From contig NW_021167079.1 of assembly GCF_003711515.1 (NCBI RefSeq), positions 423,471-487,470 on the forward strand: a DNA stretch of 64,000 nt. The letters are read 5' to 3'. The notes beneath the pieces were generated by a model. It worked only from the letters and a program-made list of their open reading frames with translations. It searched no databases and was not told where the DNA came from. Positions 23,741 to 36,132 of the stretch are shown here, piece by piece (position 1 is the stretch's first letter; each line of letters starts with the position of its first letter). The DNA comes from Sodiomyces alkalinus F11. Taxonomy: Eukaryota > Ascomycota > Sordariomycetes > Glomerellales > Plectosphaerellaceae. The translations under genes and the position numbers were made by a program.

Positions 23741-24706
23741 TCGTGGGTCCAACTCTCAGCTCCAGTACGGTCGGACAAGGGAATGAACGGTCACTGCAAC
23801 GGTCATGACACAATCTCGAGTTCGTTCCTGGATGCTTTCGCCGTCCGTACCGTGTACGGACCGGTACCCCTGAAGCACGCACTTGACTGGCCGGTCTTCG
23901 CCTCCTATGACGAGCTGTCGGGCTGCGCTACTTGGATGGGCGGCCGCATCCCCACCTTTGAGGAAACGAGAAGCATCTACAGTTACGTTCACCGCTTGAA
24001 GAAACAGAGACAGGAACCGGAGCACACGTTGGGGACGACCGTGCCTGCCGTGAACAAGTGAGCTGGCTGGCGTGTGTATCACTTTGCTGGAAATGTTCCC
24101 TACTCACATGGACCCAGGCACCTCTCCAATGGTGGGGTGGATGAGACGCCTCCGCCCTCTAAAAACTTGGAACTCTTCGTCGACCTCCGAGGTGCCAATG
24201 TTGGATTCCAAGACTGGCACCCTGTCCCTGTGACGGCCAACGGCGACCGCCTCGCTGGACAGGCCGAGCTAGGTGGCGTGTGGAAATGGACAAGCTCACC
24301 GCTGGAAAAGCACGAGGGTTTCGAGCCCATGCCGCTCTATCCGGGTTATTCTGGTAAGGCCGGGTTTACCCCACCTTTTCGTCTCGTGCATCCTCCGACC
24401 GGTCGAAAGAGGAGCAGATCGCCTTCGTTATGGACCGTCAAAACGCTCACTGTCTGACCTTTTCCCGTAGCCGACTTTTTCGACGGTAAGCACAACACCG
24501 TGTTGGGGGGCTCGTGGGCCACACACCCCCGGATCGCCGGACGTAAATCATTGTAAGCGGACATCGTTCATTACTTTGAAGATGCGGCCCTCGTAGCTGA
24601 TCGCGTCCGTGTGTACGAGTTCAGTGTCAACTGGTATCAGAGAAACTACCCGTTCGCTTGGGCCGGGGCCAGACTCGTCCGGGATACGCCAAAGAGAGCT
24701 TCTTAG
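23741..24706 (+). pseudogene. EGT1: EGT1 3' remnant: C-terminal sulfoxide-synthase domain
   Basis: Egt1 makes ergothioneine from histidine. It joins an N-terminal SAM methyltransferase to a C-terminal EgtB-like (DinB/FGE-sulfatase) domain. Only the C-terminal part is here: FLDAFAVRTVYGPVPLK, GGRIPTFEE, ANVGFQDWHP, LGGVWKWTSS, LYPGYS/ADFFDGKH, LGGSWATHPRIAGRK and NWYQRNYP. I infer four exons: up to 24057, 24118-24353, 24471-24552 and 24625-24706. The introns (24058-24117, 24354-24470, 24553-24624) have GT/AG ends and restore the family sequence exactly in phase, ending at TAG 24704. The 5' half is missing; the sequence meets the copia relic at about 23740. From ATG 23783 it would give 224 residues. 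Catalytic competence is unlikely. Confidence 0.85.
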
Positions 24707-25521
24707 ATCTCATAAGCCGCATGTCCGCTGAAGTGATCTCTCTCTTCCGATACCATCTGGCAGAAAATCTGGCCACATCTGGCTCGCTTTGGATAATAGT
24801 GGCAGTTCGATTTGGGCGAAGAAAGATTTCAGCAATTCCCTTTTTATTTTCTCAAGGCGACTCGCTATAACGCAGTCTTCGCTAGGACATCATCAGTCAC
24901 GCCAAACGCAGTCAGGTCAGCAAGCCTCAGTCGGTAACTCATTTTGTCATGTCCTCCAAAGGCATGTTTCCTAAGCTCGCCGTGTAGCGTTGTGTATAAT
25001 TATAGAAGCGCTTCTACCGAAAGCAAGAATATCTGTTTGGGACAACGCCTTGCCCATCCGTTTCCCCCCAGTTTCTGGAGCCAAGACTCCAAGTCGTTGT
25101 ATTCATTCATGAGTCCATCCAATAAACCGCTACCTGGGCCCATCGCCCATCTCGACGGCCTGTCCCAGTGGGTCAAGGCAAGGGGCTGTCTTTAGAAGTG
25201 CAGCATTGGCCAGACCCGATTATATTCAGCCTCAACGGTCTAAGCATTAAGGTAGTTGTGGCAATCGAGAAGTCATGGCATCAGGTTGGCCAGAACCCAA
25301 ATAGGCTGCAGTCGATGTTTTTACGTGTCGCAAAAGCCCCCTTATTCTCAGAGAAGAGGTAGGAGATGAGCCAAAGCGTGTTGCGTTTCCATTTTCCCTA
25401 CCCCCAAACCCCCCCCCCCCCCCCCCCCCCCCAACGCCATGCTTGCATAGAGCATACCGCCGCCCTCAAGCCGGACTAGGCGGGACTGGGGCGGACTAGG
25501 CAAGGCCGTTTGTATTGTTCG
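24707..25521. other. Intergenic: no gene seen; 24-C homopolymer
   Basis: This spacer lies between the EGT1 remnant and the eIF2B-alpha 3' end. Short open frames here look random. A run of 24 C lies at 25409-25432. Three ggactaggc/gggactgg units lie at about 25473-25500. No RNA gene was recognised. Confidence 0.6.
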
Positions 25522-26721
25522 TTAACCGTTCAGAGCACCGTAAATGTCCAGCAGCTGTTCCAGAACATAGCTCGGGAGTTTGACGCCGTTCTCCGTTATG
25601 AGATTCGTGACGTACTCGGGAGGTGTGTAGTCGACTGCATTTTCGGGCACGGTGCTGGGACTATTCGATTGGAAATCGAGCACCGTCTGGTCGTAACCGA
25701 GGTCCGCCTGGCCAAGCGGGAACTTGCGCACAAACTTGTGCGTCTCGGCGGCGACGTAGAAGGGCAACCGGGGCTTGTTCTCCCGGGCCAGCTTGGCGAC
25801 CTGGAAGGTCCCGATACGCGAAATGATGCCGCCGCTTTGCGTGACGGCCTCGGCGCCCACGAATACCATGTGCACCTGGTTCCGCAGGCTCATGACGTGG
25901 GAGATGGACAGCTCGGAGATCTCGGCGACGGGGATGCCCTTCTCGCGGAGCGAAGCCACGAACCGGTCGCTCTCGTCCGGGCGCCGCTCGTCGCGGACGT
26001 AGACGACCTTGAAATGCACGTCGTCGACGCGGTGGCGGGACGCGGCGCGGAAGAGCAGTTTGGCCACGGAACGGGAGGCGCCCAGGGTGAGGAGGGTCTT
26101 CCCCTCGCGGACGAAGCGACAGCCCGCTTCGGCGATACCGTCGCGGGCGGCAATGGCGCGGTCGGCGAAGAGGCGGCTGTTGAGGACCAGGTGGCGCAGG
26201 ACGTCCTCGAAGCTCTGGTGGTAGGTGGTCCCGCCTCCCGGCGCGGCGGTCTTGGCCTCCTGCTGCTTAAGCGAGGAGACGAGATACTGCAGGAAGAGGT
26301 CGGTGCCGGCCTGAAGCGGGGTGGGGTTGCGGACCGAGGCGCGCAGGGTCAAGGAGTGGCGTTTCACCGTCTCGAGCGTCTCGAAGACGGTGGTGTAATG
26401 CGAGGCTGCAAGGAGGGCCACGAGGGCCTCGATGGCCGCGACGGGCTTTGTGATGTCGTGGTCGGCCAGCTTCGCATGGTAGGCGGCGACGATGCTGTAA
26501 GAAGGACAAGGTTAACCAACCAATTCGTGCATGACCGAGTGAGAATGCGGGGCTTTCGACGGGACATACTCAAAGTCGTCCGAGCTCTGCGGAGGGCCGC
26601 TTCGTACAGGAAGAGCTTGTGTCTGCGGTTGGTCGCCTTCGCCAGCGGAAGCTGGTGGGTGGCCTCGGCCAGAAGCTATATTCGCCGCTTGCAAGTGAAC
26701 ATTTGTCAGTTTGCTTTCCAT
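25522..26721 (-). CDS. GCN3: Translation initiation factor eIF2B subunit alpha
   Basis: This is the regulatory alpha subunit of the eIF2B guanine-nucleotide exchange factor, which recycles eIF2-GDP and senses eIF2 phosphorylation. CDS: complement(25522..26494, 26570..26721), 374 aa. The 75-bp intron 26495-26569 (gtatgt...cttacag) splits the Asp codon of DDF/DIVAAYH, a family hallmark. The C-terminal Rossmann-like domain is complete: TLGASRSVAKLLFRAA, VVYVRDERRPDESDR, MVFVGAEAVTQSGGII, KLPFYVAAETHKF-like sequence, and DYTPPEYV and LDIYGALNG at the end. The start at 26721 gives about 45 residues of unstructured N-terminus, longer than usual, so a downstream start or another 5' exon is possible. 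It is divergent from the NECAP-like gene. Confidence 0.92.
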
Positions 26722-27363
26722 TATTTGACGAATATGAGAAGAATGATCGGCTAACCGGGGACTTCAAGACATACGTTGGGGGTCTTCCGTCGCCATTGAG
26801 CCGGAATGTTTGTTGGTTTGGGTCACTCTGGTGACGTTGGCAGGTGTTGAAGACGGCAGGTGACTCAAACACCATCCGTCTTTGACGACCTGGGGAATTT
26901 CCCATTGATAAGGGAGGCAGACAGGGCGACAGGTAACTGTCCCACAGATTCCAACCTAACGCTAACGCTAATCGTGGTTCCCACCCGCCCCTCGCTAAGC
27001 TAGAAGTGGCTAGACGTAATGTTTTATCCGAGAACCTCAAGCCATGTCTCGAACTTTCGTATCTTACCCGGCCCGGTACTTAGCACAGTATCTGGGATTT
27101 ACGGTTACGTACCTCTGTACCTCGCATGACCCCGCAAAACGGTGCAGGCTACAGTGTATTTGGCCCCTGATCTAGGTACCTAGCTTGCTGTCACTGTCAG
27201 GGGTCCCCCTCCCCTCCCCTCCCCTCCCTATCCGCGAATGCGAGCCTGTCTCGAGCCCCCCCCCTCTTACCGGCATCCTCCACCATGACACCCTCAGTCC
27301 TTTCAACCAAAGCGCCGACTCTACCTCTGTCAATCCGACCTCCATAACCATTCTGTCGAAACC
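26722..27363. promoter_or_regulatory. Divergent promoter region, eIF2B-alpha / NECAP-like
   Basis: This spacer of about 640 bp between two head-to-head genes includes a perfect 12-bp palindrome ctaggtacctag at 27172-27183 and a cccct pyrimidine tract at 27208-27230, just upstream of the NECAP ATG. No TATA box is evident. Confidence 0.5.
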
Positions 27364-28239
27364 ATGGAACCCACGATAGACCCGGCAACCGGCCAATCCC
27401 TCCCAGGCGACGCCATCCAGCGCGTCCTGTTCGTCGGCTCGACCGTCCACGTCTACAACATTCCGCCTCTGACGAGCACAAAGGGCCACACCGCCGCGCA
27501 ATGGACCGCCGACGGCAACCAACGCCTGATCTTCACAGCGCGCCTGCGAATTTTCGAGACGGCCTGGGAGGACGAGTCGGCCGCGGACCCGAAAGACAGG
27601 GAGCGGCTCAAGGTCGACATCATCCTCGAGGATCCCGCCTCGGGCCAGCTCTTTGCCGCCGCGCCGTACGTCTCCCCCGCCGTCGTGGAGCCCGTGATCG
27701 ACAGCTCGCGCTTCTTTGCCCTGCGCGTGCAGGATCCTGCGGGCCGCAAGGCCTTCCTGGGCATTGGGTTTGAGGAGCGGAGCGACGCCTTCGATTTTGG
27801 TGTCGCTGTCCAGGAGGCGCGGAAGAGCCTGGGCATGGAAGACGCATCCGTTGCTGGTGTTCCCTCTCGGGGAGGAGGTGGCGCGAAAGATCAAAATCAA
27901 TTGGCGGCGACTACGCCATCGAAGGAAGAGCCGAAGCGAGACTACAGCCTCAAGGAAGGGGAGACCATCACCGTCAACCTGGGCGGCAGGTTTGGTCGGA
28001 GACGGCCCCCACCTGCGCAGCAAAGCGATACACCTTCAGACAACCAGGACGTGTCGTCCTTTTCGCTTCCGCCACCGCCATCATCAGCCCAGAACTTCAA
28101 TACCACCGGGACGAATCCGTTGTTGCCCCCGCCGCCTCCTTCCGGGGCCTCTGCCGTTCGATCGCAACAGAGGGACAGGAAACGGCTGTCAGCTCAGGAC
28201 CTTGGCTTCGATGACGGCCAGTTTAACGAATTCGCATAG
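27364..28239 (+). CDS. NECAP-like adaptin-ear-binding coat-associated protein
   Basis: This is a single-exon 291-aa protein. Residues about 12-165 match the NECAP PHear domain (DUF1681): RVLFVGSTVHVYNIPP, WTADGNQRLIFTARLRIFE, KVDIILEDPASGQLFAAAPY, DSSRFFALRV, FLGIGFEERSDAFDF. KEGETITVNLGG, at about residues 205-216, is the usual end of the domain. The tail is Pro-rich and ends LGFDDGQFNEFA, where animal NECAPs carry WxxF AP-2-binding motifs; no WxxF is present here. In animals the family works in clathrin-coated vesicle formation with AP-2. The role in fungi is inferred from that. The ATG at 27364 follows a pyrimidine-rich leader and an ACC context. Confidence 0.93.
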   Translation: MEPTIDPATGQSLPGDAIQRVLFVGSTVHVYNIPPLTSTKGHTAAQWTADGNQRLIFTARLRIFETAWEDESAADPKDRERLKVDIILEDPASGQLFAAAPYVSPAVVEPVIDSSRFFALRVQDPAGRKAFLGIGFEERSDAFDFGVAVQEARKSLGMEDASVAGVPSRGGGGAKDQNQLAATTPSKEEPKRDYSLKEGETITVNLGGRFGRRRPPPAQQSDTPSDNQDVSSFSLPPPPSSAQNFNTTGTNPLLPPPPPSGASAVRSQQRDRKRLSAQDLGFDDGQFNEFA

Positions 28240-28622
28240 TTGTTTAGAGGCTGCGTTTTTCACACCCCAGAGTTTCGCCTCGTCTTGCACAGCGCCATTG
28301 CACAGCAACCGTTACGCAGATTCCGAAGAGATGCCCAAGTGGTGGCCTGGCCTTGGAAACATTGCGATGCCAGCCTACCCCAAGCGTGGAGTGTGGAGTG
28401 TGGATTTTACAAAGTATACCCCATGCATGCTGCGCGTGTTCTCGTAAACCCAGACGAGCAAAGAATCGATTCCGCCTGCACACCCCTTAGAAGAAAAACA
28501 AGAAGAAAAACAAACCAACGTAATCATATGAAAAGTAATTCGATGTAATTTGTCATTCTGCGAAGAGAAAAAAAAGCAGGCTCCATCACGTCCTCTTCTT
28601 TCGGTCTAGATGCTTGCTCTAA
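28240..28622. other. Convergent 3' region
   Basis: The 3' untranslated regions of the NECAP-like gene (+) and the coiled-coil gene (-) meet here. It is A-rich at 28491-28515 and 28562-28575, suitable for polyadenylation. No gene was seen. Confidence 0.5.
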
Positions 28623-29733
28623 TTAGTATGTCTTCTCGGCCTCGTGTGTTCCTTCAACTGCTCCCGGTTCCTCCAACCCGGGCCAGATGCATCTCAATGA
28701 CGGTAGGCTCATACGCCTTTCGCGACTAGGATATGTACTCAGGTGTTTCCGAGGATTCGAGGGACCATGATCGTCTGCGAAGCAACTGCCATGATACGTG
28801 TTGCCGTCGTATTCAAATCGAAGTTGGTCATTGCCCAACTGTCTTTTGTTGCTCCACATTTGCAACCCCTCCGGGCTCCCAAATGAATGAAACTCTGCCG
28901 CGCTTTCGGTGTCGGGTGACAAGAAGATTCCGTCCTCGAGATAGGGCGGTTGCGACCACGGACGGTAGGCAGCCAGGGCACAAGAACGGCTTCCTGGGAT
29001 GAACTCGGGAGAGGTCGCATCAAGTGGCGTCGGCATGGTCGGGGTCAGTATCAGATCACTCGGGGTGGAATCTGACCCCACCCAGCATGATGGAGTGATG
29101 GGCGACTCGACGGCGAAGCACGGGCTTTGCATTTCCCTCTGGACTCGCGCCCACCGTTCTCGATTCTGCAGCTCGACGTGTAGCTCAGCGAGCCGGCCTA
29201 GGATGACTCTCTCCTGCTCGGCCATTTCGGCAATTTTACTTTTCAAGAGGCATGCTTGCTTTTTGATCTTGCGTCGCTGCGGAGAAGGTGGGTTTCTGCC
29301 CAGCTGTTCCTGAATAGATGATAATCGCCTCATCGCGTCTGTCGACTTCTGGCCTTGCGCTTCCAAGGTGCTGAGCAAGTATGACCGTTCCATGTTGAGG
29401 TGTTCGAACGTCGGCTGGGGAGAGTGGAAGAGGGTGGTTCGGCTTTGTCGCTGTGCCTGCGAGTTTCGACGACCGACGGGGACATTGGTCGAGACCGACG
29501 GCCTATGCGGCCCCGTACTTTTCCTAGTCTTCGGCGGCTTGGACGGCGTTGTGGTGGCTGAACTCGATCATCACGGATAAGTTTAAGTTTTCAGCGAAAG
29601 GGAAGAGACGGCCCGGTGAAGGTTGTAAGGTACCTTTTGACGCCACTGCAACGCCGGCGCATGAAACGGCGGTCGCATCGTCACTAGCGACAGTTCGCGT
29701 CGAATCTTGAGACTGGGGTCGTGATGCATCCAT
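28623..29733 (-). CDS. Uncharacterised coiled-coil protein
   Basis: CDS: complement(28623..29557, 29634..29733), 344 aa. The 76-bp intron 29558-29633 (gtacct...gttcag) joins ASK to ATTTPSKPKTRK in phase, which opens a longer frame than the internal ATG at 29393 would. The first about 110 residues are basic and Ser/Thr/Pro-rich. A heptad-like helical region follows (about 115-200), with MRRLSSIQEQL, KIKKQACLLKSKIAEMAEQ and LAELHVELQNRERW. The C-terminal half is Ser/Pro-rich and acidic. The basic-then-leucine pattern hints at a bZIP-like or structural coiled coil, but no bZIP consensus (NxxAAxxSR) is present. I do not recognise the family. Confidence 0.65.
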
Positions 29734-30402
29734 GAGAATGGTGTGTAATCTGGGCTAGTGGAGCTAGAGCATGGATGGATGGCTATATAGGCCGAAAGAT
29801 ATGACCTGGTGGATGCTCCTTGGAAGGATAATGCTGACCCAGAGTCGACGCCGACGCCTCGTATCTTTCAAGGTCCCAACATCAGAGTAAAAAAAAAGTC
29901 ATGGAAGTCATTGTCATGGTTGACCGAGTTCCAGTACCCGTCGGTTAGGATATCCTGAAAGAAGCCTGTACTTGACATAACAAAGAATCGAGCCGCATCG
30001 GAGGAGGTTTGGGGTCTATCAAGTCCAAAAGCGGCGGCATGGTGATCCGAAGGGGACAAACTCGCGACGTGGGGAATTCGATCTGTAATCCCGGAGCACA
30101 ATGATAGGCCCCATGCTTTGAATAGCCCAGTCGGTTGGGAATAACAGGGTAAGATCCCCATGGCCAGGGACCGGGTTGGTCAGTTGGTTGGGATGTTTCT
30201 TTGTCCCGAGTGCAACAATAAACGTCTTTGAGGGAGGAAGGGGACGCGGGGGGGGGGCACAGACCCAATCCCCCTTTCGCAAGCCAAACAGCAAGGAGCT
30301 TTCAGCAAAATGCTGGCCCATATCTTCCAATGGTTGTCCAGTCAATATCAATAAAAGTCCATAATGAGAATGCAGGGAGGCGCTGTTCCTGGCAAGCAGC
30401 AT
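29734..30402. other. Intergenic: upstream of coiled-coil gene
   Basis: It holds the 5' flank of the minus-strand coiled-coil gene and the 3' flank of the radical-SAM pseudogene. A run of G lies near 30250. No gene or RNA was recognised. Confidence 0.5.
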
Positions 30403-31372
30403 TCAAATGTTGAAGCCATCGTGTCTTGGCGGATCGCAGAAGCGCCACAAACCCAGCTGTCTCGGCGGCCGAGCGAACGGACGACATCTCCTGATCTGTG
30501 ACGACTCGATTGATCTCCTGACACCGGATATCGGATCCAGACTCCCCGTCAGACTCGGCGGCTCTGCCTCGCCTCTTGGCATTCCCCACGTGAGCATCGG
30601 GGCGATACTGTTCCATGATGTTGACAAAGCAGTCCCTCGAAACCTCTTCGGCGAGGAACTGCATGATCCGTTTGCCCTCGTCCTCTTTGCCCGGCATGAC
30701 AAGGTGTCGTACGAGAACTCCTTTCTTCGCGAGACCGTTCCCTCCGTGAAGCACAAGTCGCCGACTTGGGCATGCATGGCCTTGATGCTCTCCCTGGCAA
30801 CCGACGCGTAGTCGTCCGCCTCTAGCAAGCGCTTTGACGTACTCGATTCCCAGACCTTGAAGTCCGGTAAGTAAATGTCTACCAGGCCATCCAGGAGGCG
30901 CAGAGATTCGAGGGAGTCAAAATTAGACGTGTTGTAGATGATGGGCAACCGGAGACCCAGATCTCGGGCGTGCAGGATGCTCAGCGCTACTTGCGGGACA
31001 ACGTGCTCAGGAGTGATGGGTTGATATTATGGACTCCGCCGACATCCTGCAGCTTAATGTACCACTCGGCGAGTTCCTTCGGGTCAGGTCTTGGTCTTGA
31101 CCGTTACGCTGGTGAGAGATGTCATGGTTTTGGCAGAACCCGCAGCGGAGGTTGCAGTTCCGGAGGTGAGCATACGCCTTGGAACGCTTCATGGCCGCGT
31201 CCACGGATGAGAGGCCCATGTATCGAGGCCGATAATCATCGAGAAGGAATGGTGGCCCGAGATGGAGATGGCGGCGTGATTGCATCCCCTTTGTCAATCG
31301 ACCGCCGGGTCTGACAGTTAACTGCCTCCTCAGGACATACATTGTCTCAAGCGGTGGGGTGCCGACCAGCAT
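30403..31372 (-). pseudogene. Decayed radical-SAM gene (PflA/PflX-like)
   Basis: The minus strand encodes pieces of a radical-SAM protein of the pyruvate-formate-lyase-activase-like group: PPFLLDDYRPRYMGL, the 4Fe-4S motif CNLRCGFCQNHDIS (CxxxCxxC, near 31130-31160), LPIIYNTSNFDSLESLRLLD, VDIYLPDFKVW, KKGVLVRHLVMPGKEDEGK, EQYRPDAHVG and LWRFCDPPRHDGFNI at the end. The pieces lie in different frames. I count four shifts: near 31080, 31022 and 30745 (each as if one base were missing) and near 30446 (as if one were extra). A 6-bp CAAGAC duplication sits at the first break. The segment normally between the first Cys cluster and CNLRC seems deleted. No CpA-to-TpA bias is seen, so this is indel decay, not RIP. 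Confidence 0.8.
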
Positions 31373-31980
31373 CTATCACGGAGTCACACTAATTAAGAAG
31401 ATGGCGATGGCTCCGAGTAGGTTATATGAGGATGAGGATCAGGGAGTATGTTGTATTTGGGACTACGAAGGACCGTCTCACATTCTTTACCGGTAATTAA
31501 GGTAGGTACCTCACAGTGCGATGATTACCCAATCATATCTTCACGTAGTTCGCATGTACCGTTTCGTTGAACACTTGTCGCCCGGTACTGAGTACATACA
31601 TACTGTGTACATCTGCCAGAAGAGACACAGGGCGCGTGCCGAGGTCGGGCCAGAGCTAACCTGCTTCCCATGTTCTACGGTACTCTGCAAGCAAAACAGC
31701 CTTGACTCTGACTACCTACATCCTGAGTAAATGCCTACACGATATAAACAGAAAATCCGCCCAGTGTATCTCATACACACTATGCAATTATAGTGGTGTG
31801 GTGATGGTGGTGGTGGAAGAAAAAGGCGTCGACAACTTGTCGTGATGATGGCTCTCTTTTATATCGAACACTCCCAGCCCAAAAGCCGACAGCGGTCTCC
31901 TCCCCAACCCCAGCGTTGCTCTCCCACCTATGGATACAAAGCTCATGCTCGAGACATGCAAAAAAACAGACGGCTCCTGA
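31373..31980. other. Intergenic: 3' flank of KU70
   Basis: It contains ggtaggtacct at 31501-31511 and a gtggtgatggtggtgg-type tract at about 31795-31817. No gene was seen. Confidence 0.5.
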
Positions 31981-34107
31981 TTATATACTCTCCTCCGCCC
32001 ACTCTTCCAACCTCTCGATCAAGTCGGCCTTCTTGCCTGCGGAGCTCAGCCCCCTGGAAACAAGCAGATCTTTCAGCCCGGCCACGACCATCTTATTGTG
32101 TGAACCGCTGGCCACTGCAAACCTCAGCTCGGCGTCAGTCATGCCCGATGTAGAGGGCTTCGCAGAAGCCGTCTTGGTCCGTTTCGCCGGCTTCGACTCC
32201 ACGCCATCGTCATCATCTTCCAGCTCCCGCTTGAACTTCCTCGTCCCCAATACCGTCTTCGTCTCCTCTCGTAGCCTCTCGTCCCACTCTTGCAGGTACC
32301 CGCCCGCCCGCTTACCGATGGCTCTGTACTTGGGTTCGGTCGAGTCGTCCGGCTTTCCGGGTACTTCTTCCTCCAGCGCCAGCGCTTGCAGGATCTTGTA
32401 GTGCCATTGCAACGCAGGGTTCGGGTACCGCGTCGGGTCGTATGTGCCTTTCGGCAATTGCAACTGCTGCACAATGACGCGCATCTTGTCGACCAGGTCG
32501 TCGGACGCGCAGACGGGAGCCGAGTCGCAGCCCCCCGCGGGGCCGTCACGCAAGTCGTCGGCGAACGGGAGACGGCAAAGCCACAAACCCGCCGGAAGAT
32601 ACGGCGTGCCATTGTCTTCCCCGGAGCTCTCTCGAGACGGCACAACAGCACAGAGCACAGGGTTGGCGTTCGTGCGGACGATGCACCATGCGATGCCAAC
32701 CTTCCGGGATTTCACTAGCTTTTGCCAGAGGGCGGTGAAGACCCGCGTAGACCCGACGTAGTCCTCCTCGCTGGGGAACAGGAACGTCGACTTCTTGACG
32801 CTGGCCCAGAAGGGGATTGACGCGCCGGATTTGAAGCCGATCATGCGGATGATGGGCGATCCGAAGTCCTTTACGACCTTCTGTTCCTCCGGCGAGAAGT
32901 AGACATACTCGCCGCCGAACTTGTAGGCCTTCTTGATCTCGCTAGTGTCGATTGTCCTGGCTGTATCCTCGGCCATGCGTGTGGTTTCGCCGATGGCCAT
33001 CTGGGGGTTTTCGCCGTCCAGCCAGACGTAACAATTCCTCGCTGGGGTTTGACGATGGAGGACATTGTATCCCTTCACTGATATCCTCAGACCCGGTGCG
33101 AGCTCCAGCGGCAAATTTGAGAATAGAGCCCTCTTTGGCGTCTGTTTTGAATTGATGTTTGAAATTAGAGAGTTTAGAAGTGTCAGGCCATCGCCTGATT
33201 TGGAGCTGCGAACTTCGGTGAGATTGCCTTCGCCACCCGTGTCGCGATATACGATGTCCTGAGAGAAGGTAAAGTGGATTTAGCCGGGAATGTGACATGG
33301 GTGTAAAGTGTAGAGGGGGGAAACAGAAAGGGTGCGTAAAGGGTACATACATCATAGAATTTACTGAGATCAAAAGAACCATCGCCCTGCGTTATCGGGA
33401 AGAGCTCAATGGTGACGCCGAGATCATAGAGATCCTTCGCTCGTACCGCGGCCGCCGATTTGGCCGACTTATCGGACGGATGCGGGTCGTCGTTATCAGT
33501 GATGACGAACAGTCGACGGCTGCCAAAGTTGGCGGCCTTTGTGGTGAATATTTGATTCGCGCAGAAGAAGACATTGGCCATCTGCACCCTCTCCTTGGCC
33601 GGCTTCAGGAATTCGTACTCGTCATCGTCGTCGTGTTCGTAGGCGTCGGCTCCTTCAACAAGACTCTTTAGTGCTTTGACGTCGTTGGCCGCCGGGACGT
33701 CCAGGTCGATGAAGACATAACAGTGCGGGTATCCTAGGCCTCCCCTCCCGTCCTCGTCGTGGAACTTGGACTTTTCGGTGCCGAAGAATAGGATGCCCAT
33801 CATGTCCTTGGGACTAGAGATAATGCGCTGCTGCATGAGTTGATAGGCGCATTTCAGCGCCGCCTGGACTGGGCTGTCCTTGTCTGCCTTCTTAGAGCCG
33901 GATGCTGGAGGGGGTTCCAACATGGAGTCGCTGACTTCAATTGCCAGAATAATGGCATCCTTTTGTGTTTTGTAATCCTGGTCTCATGTGAGTATATGAG
34001 AAGATGATGATCGTGAATGCGCGTCGGGTGGTGAGACTGACAGATTCATCGACCTCCTCCTCGGGTTCCTCATCCCCTTCCCGCTTGTACTCTCCACGGT
34101 CGGCCAT
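31981..34107 (-). CDS. KU70: Ku70 subunit of the non-homologous end-joining complex
   Basis: Ku70 pairs with Ku80 to bind DNA double-strand ends in the nucleus and starts non-homologous end joining. CDS: complement(31981..33258, 33351..33977, 34042..34107), 656 aa, with introns of 92 and 64 bp. The short acidic exon 1 ([20 protein letters not shown]) leads into the N-terminal vWA-like domain (about 25-240; [31 protein letters not shown]). The Ku core beta-barrel follows (about 260-480; [34 protein letters not shown]). A basic linker ([12 protein letters not shown]) and a C-terminal SAP DNA-binding motif (about 615-650; [22 protein letters not shown]) end it. Length and domain order are normal. 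It is divergent from ferrochelatase. Confidence 0.95.
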
Positions 34108-34755
34108 GATGGTAATTGCGAGAAGAAAAGTCGGCTGCTTGTGCTCTGCGCAATTGTGTTAATCTAAGGCGAGTATATGAGGCAAAAAGGGGAAGTTTAG
34201 TTTGGATACGCACATAAGCCAAGTGTCGATTGACATCATTAGGAGGGCACACCAGGCAGACGCGACCAGCTGTTACTCGAATTCGCGGTACGGGTCCGTC
34301 ATGACGGACAGACGTAGGCGCGGGAACACGTGATATTAGTGCCCCTGGGGGGTTTTTTTTTTTCGTCCTTTTTCCTTTTCCGGCTTGTTTGGATTGTGGA
34401 TTACGACAGCTTCAATTGGTCAACAGAAGATGGGGATGTTGAGGTACTTAAACCGTACATCCTATACAGCCCCGATACTAAGTACCTCACTATTACTTGG
34501 TGTTCTCGGCCTTCTTGGCTTTCCGAGTTGCACCATGACGCAGGACGGAGCTCCGAGACCAAAAGTTGTAAGCGTAATAAGTAATCAATAATAATTACTA
34601 CTGCATTCGCATCTTCCCGTCCCGTCCCCGAGGCCAGTTTATTCCTACATCGTACAGCCAAAAAAGAAGGGGGAAAAGAGATCGAGTCAATTCTCTGTAA
34701 TCTTTTCTTTCTCGACCCTCACGACAACACCACACTACATCAGCTCTTCCCAGCC
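34108..34755. promoter_or_regulatory. Divergent promoter region, KU70 / ferrochelatase
   Basis: This spacer of about 650 bp between two head-to-head genes includes an oligo-T run near 34350-34362 and a pyrimidine-rich stretch at 34697-34720 before the ferrochelatase ATG. No other signal was recognised. Confidence 0.5.

Positions 34756-36132
<1,377 letters not shown>

Noticed and set aside
24074..24457. 127-codon ORF as a separate gene after the EGT1 fragment
   Set aside because: It starts inside an intron and runs on into the next; splicing links it to the neighbouring EGT1 exons in phase.
25510..26754. 414-codon plus-strand ORF opposite eIF2B-alpha
   Set aside because: It is a GC-rich shadow of the minus-strand gene, which matches a known family over its full length.
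27172..28023. 283-codon minus-strand ORF opposite the NECAP-like gene
   Set aside because: Shadow frame with no recognisable protein; the plus frame is a clear NECAP domain.
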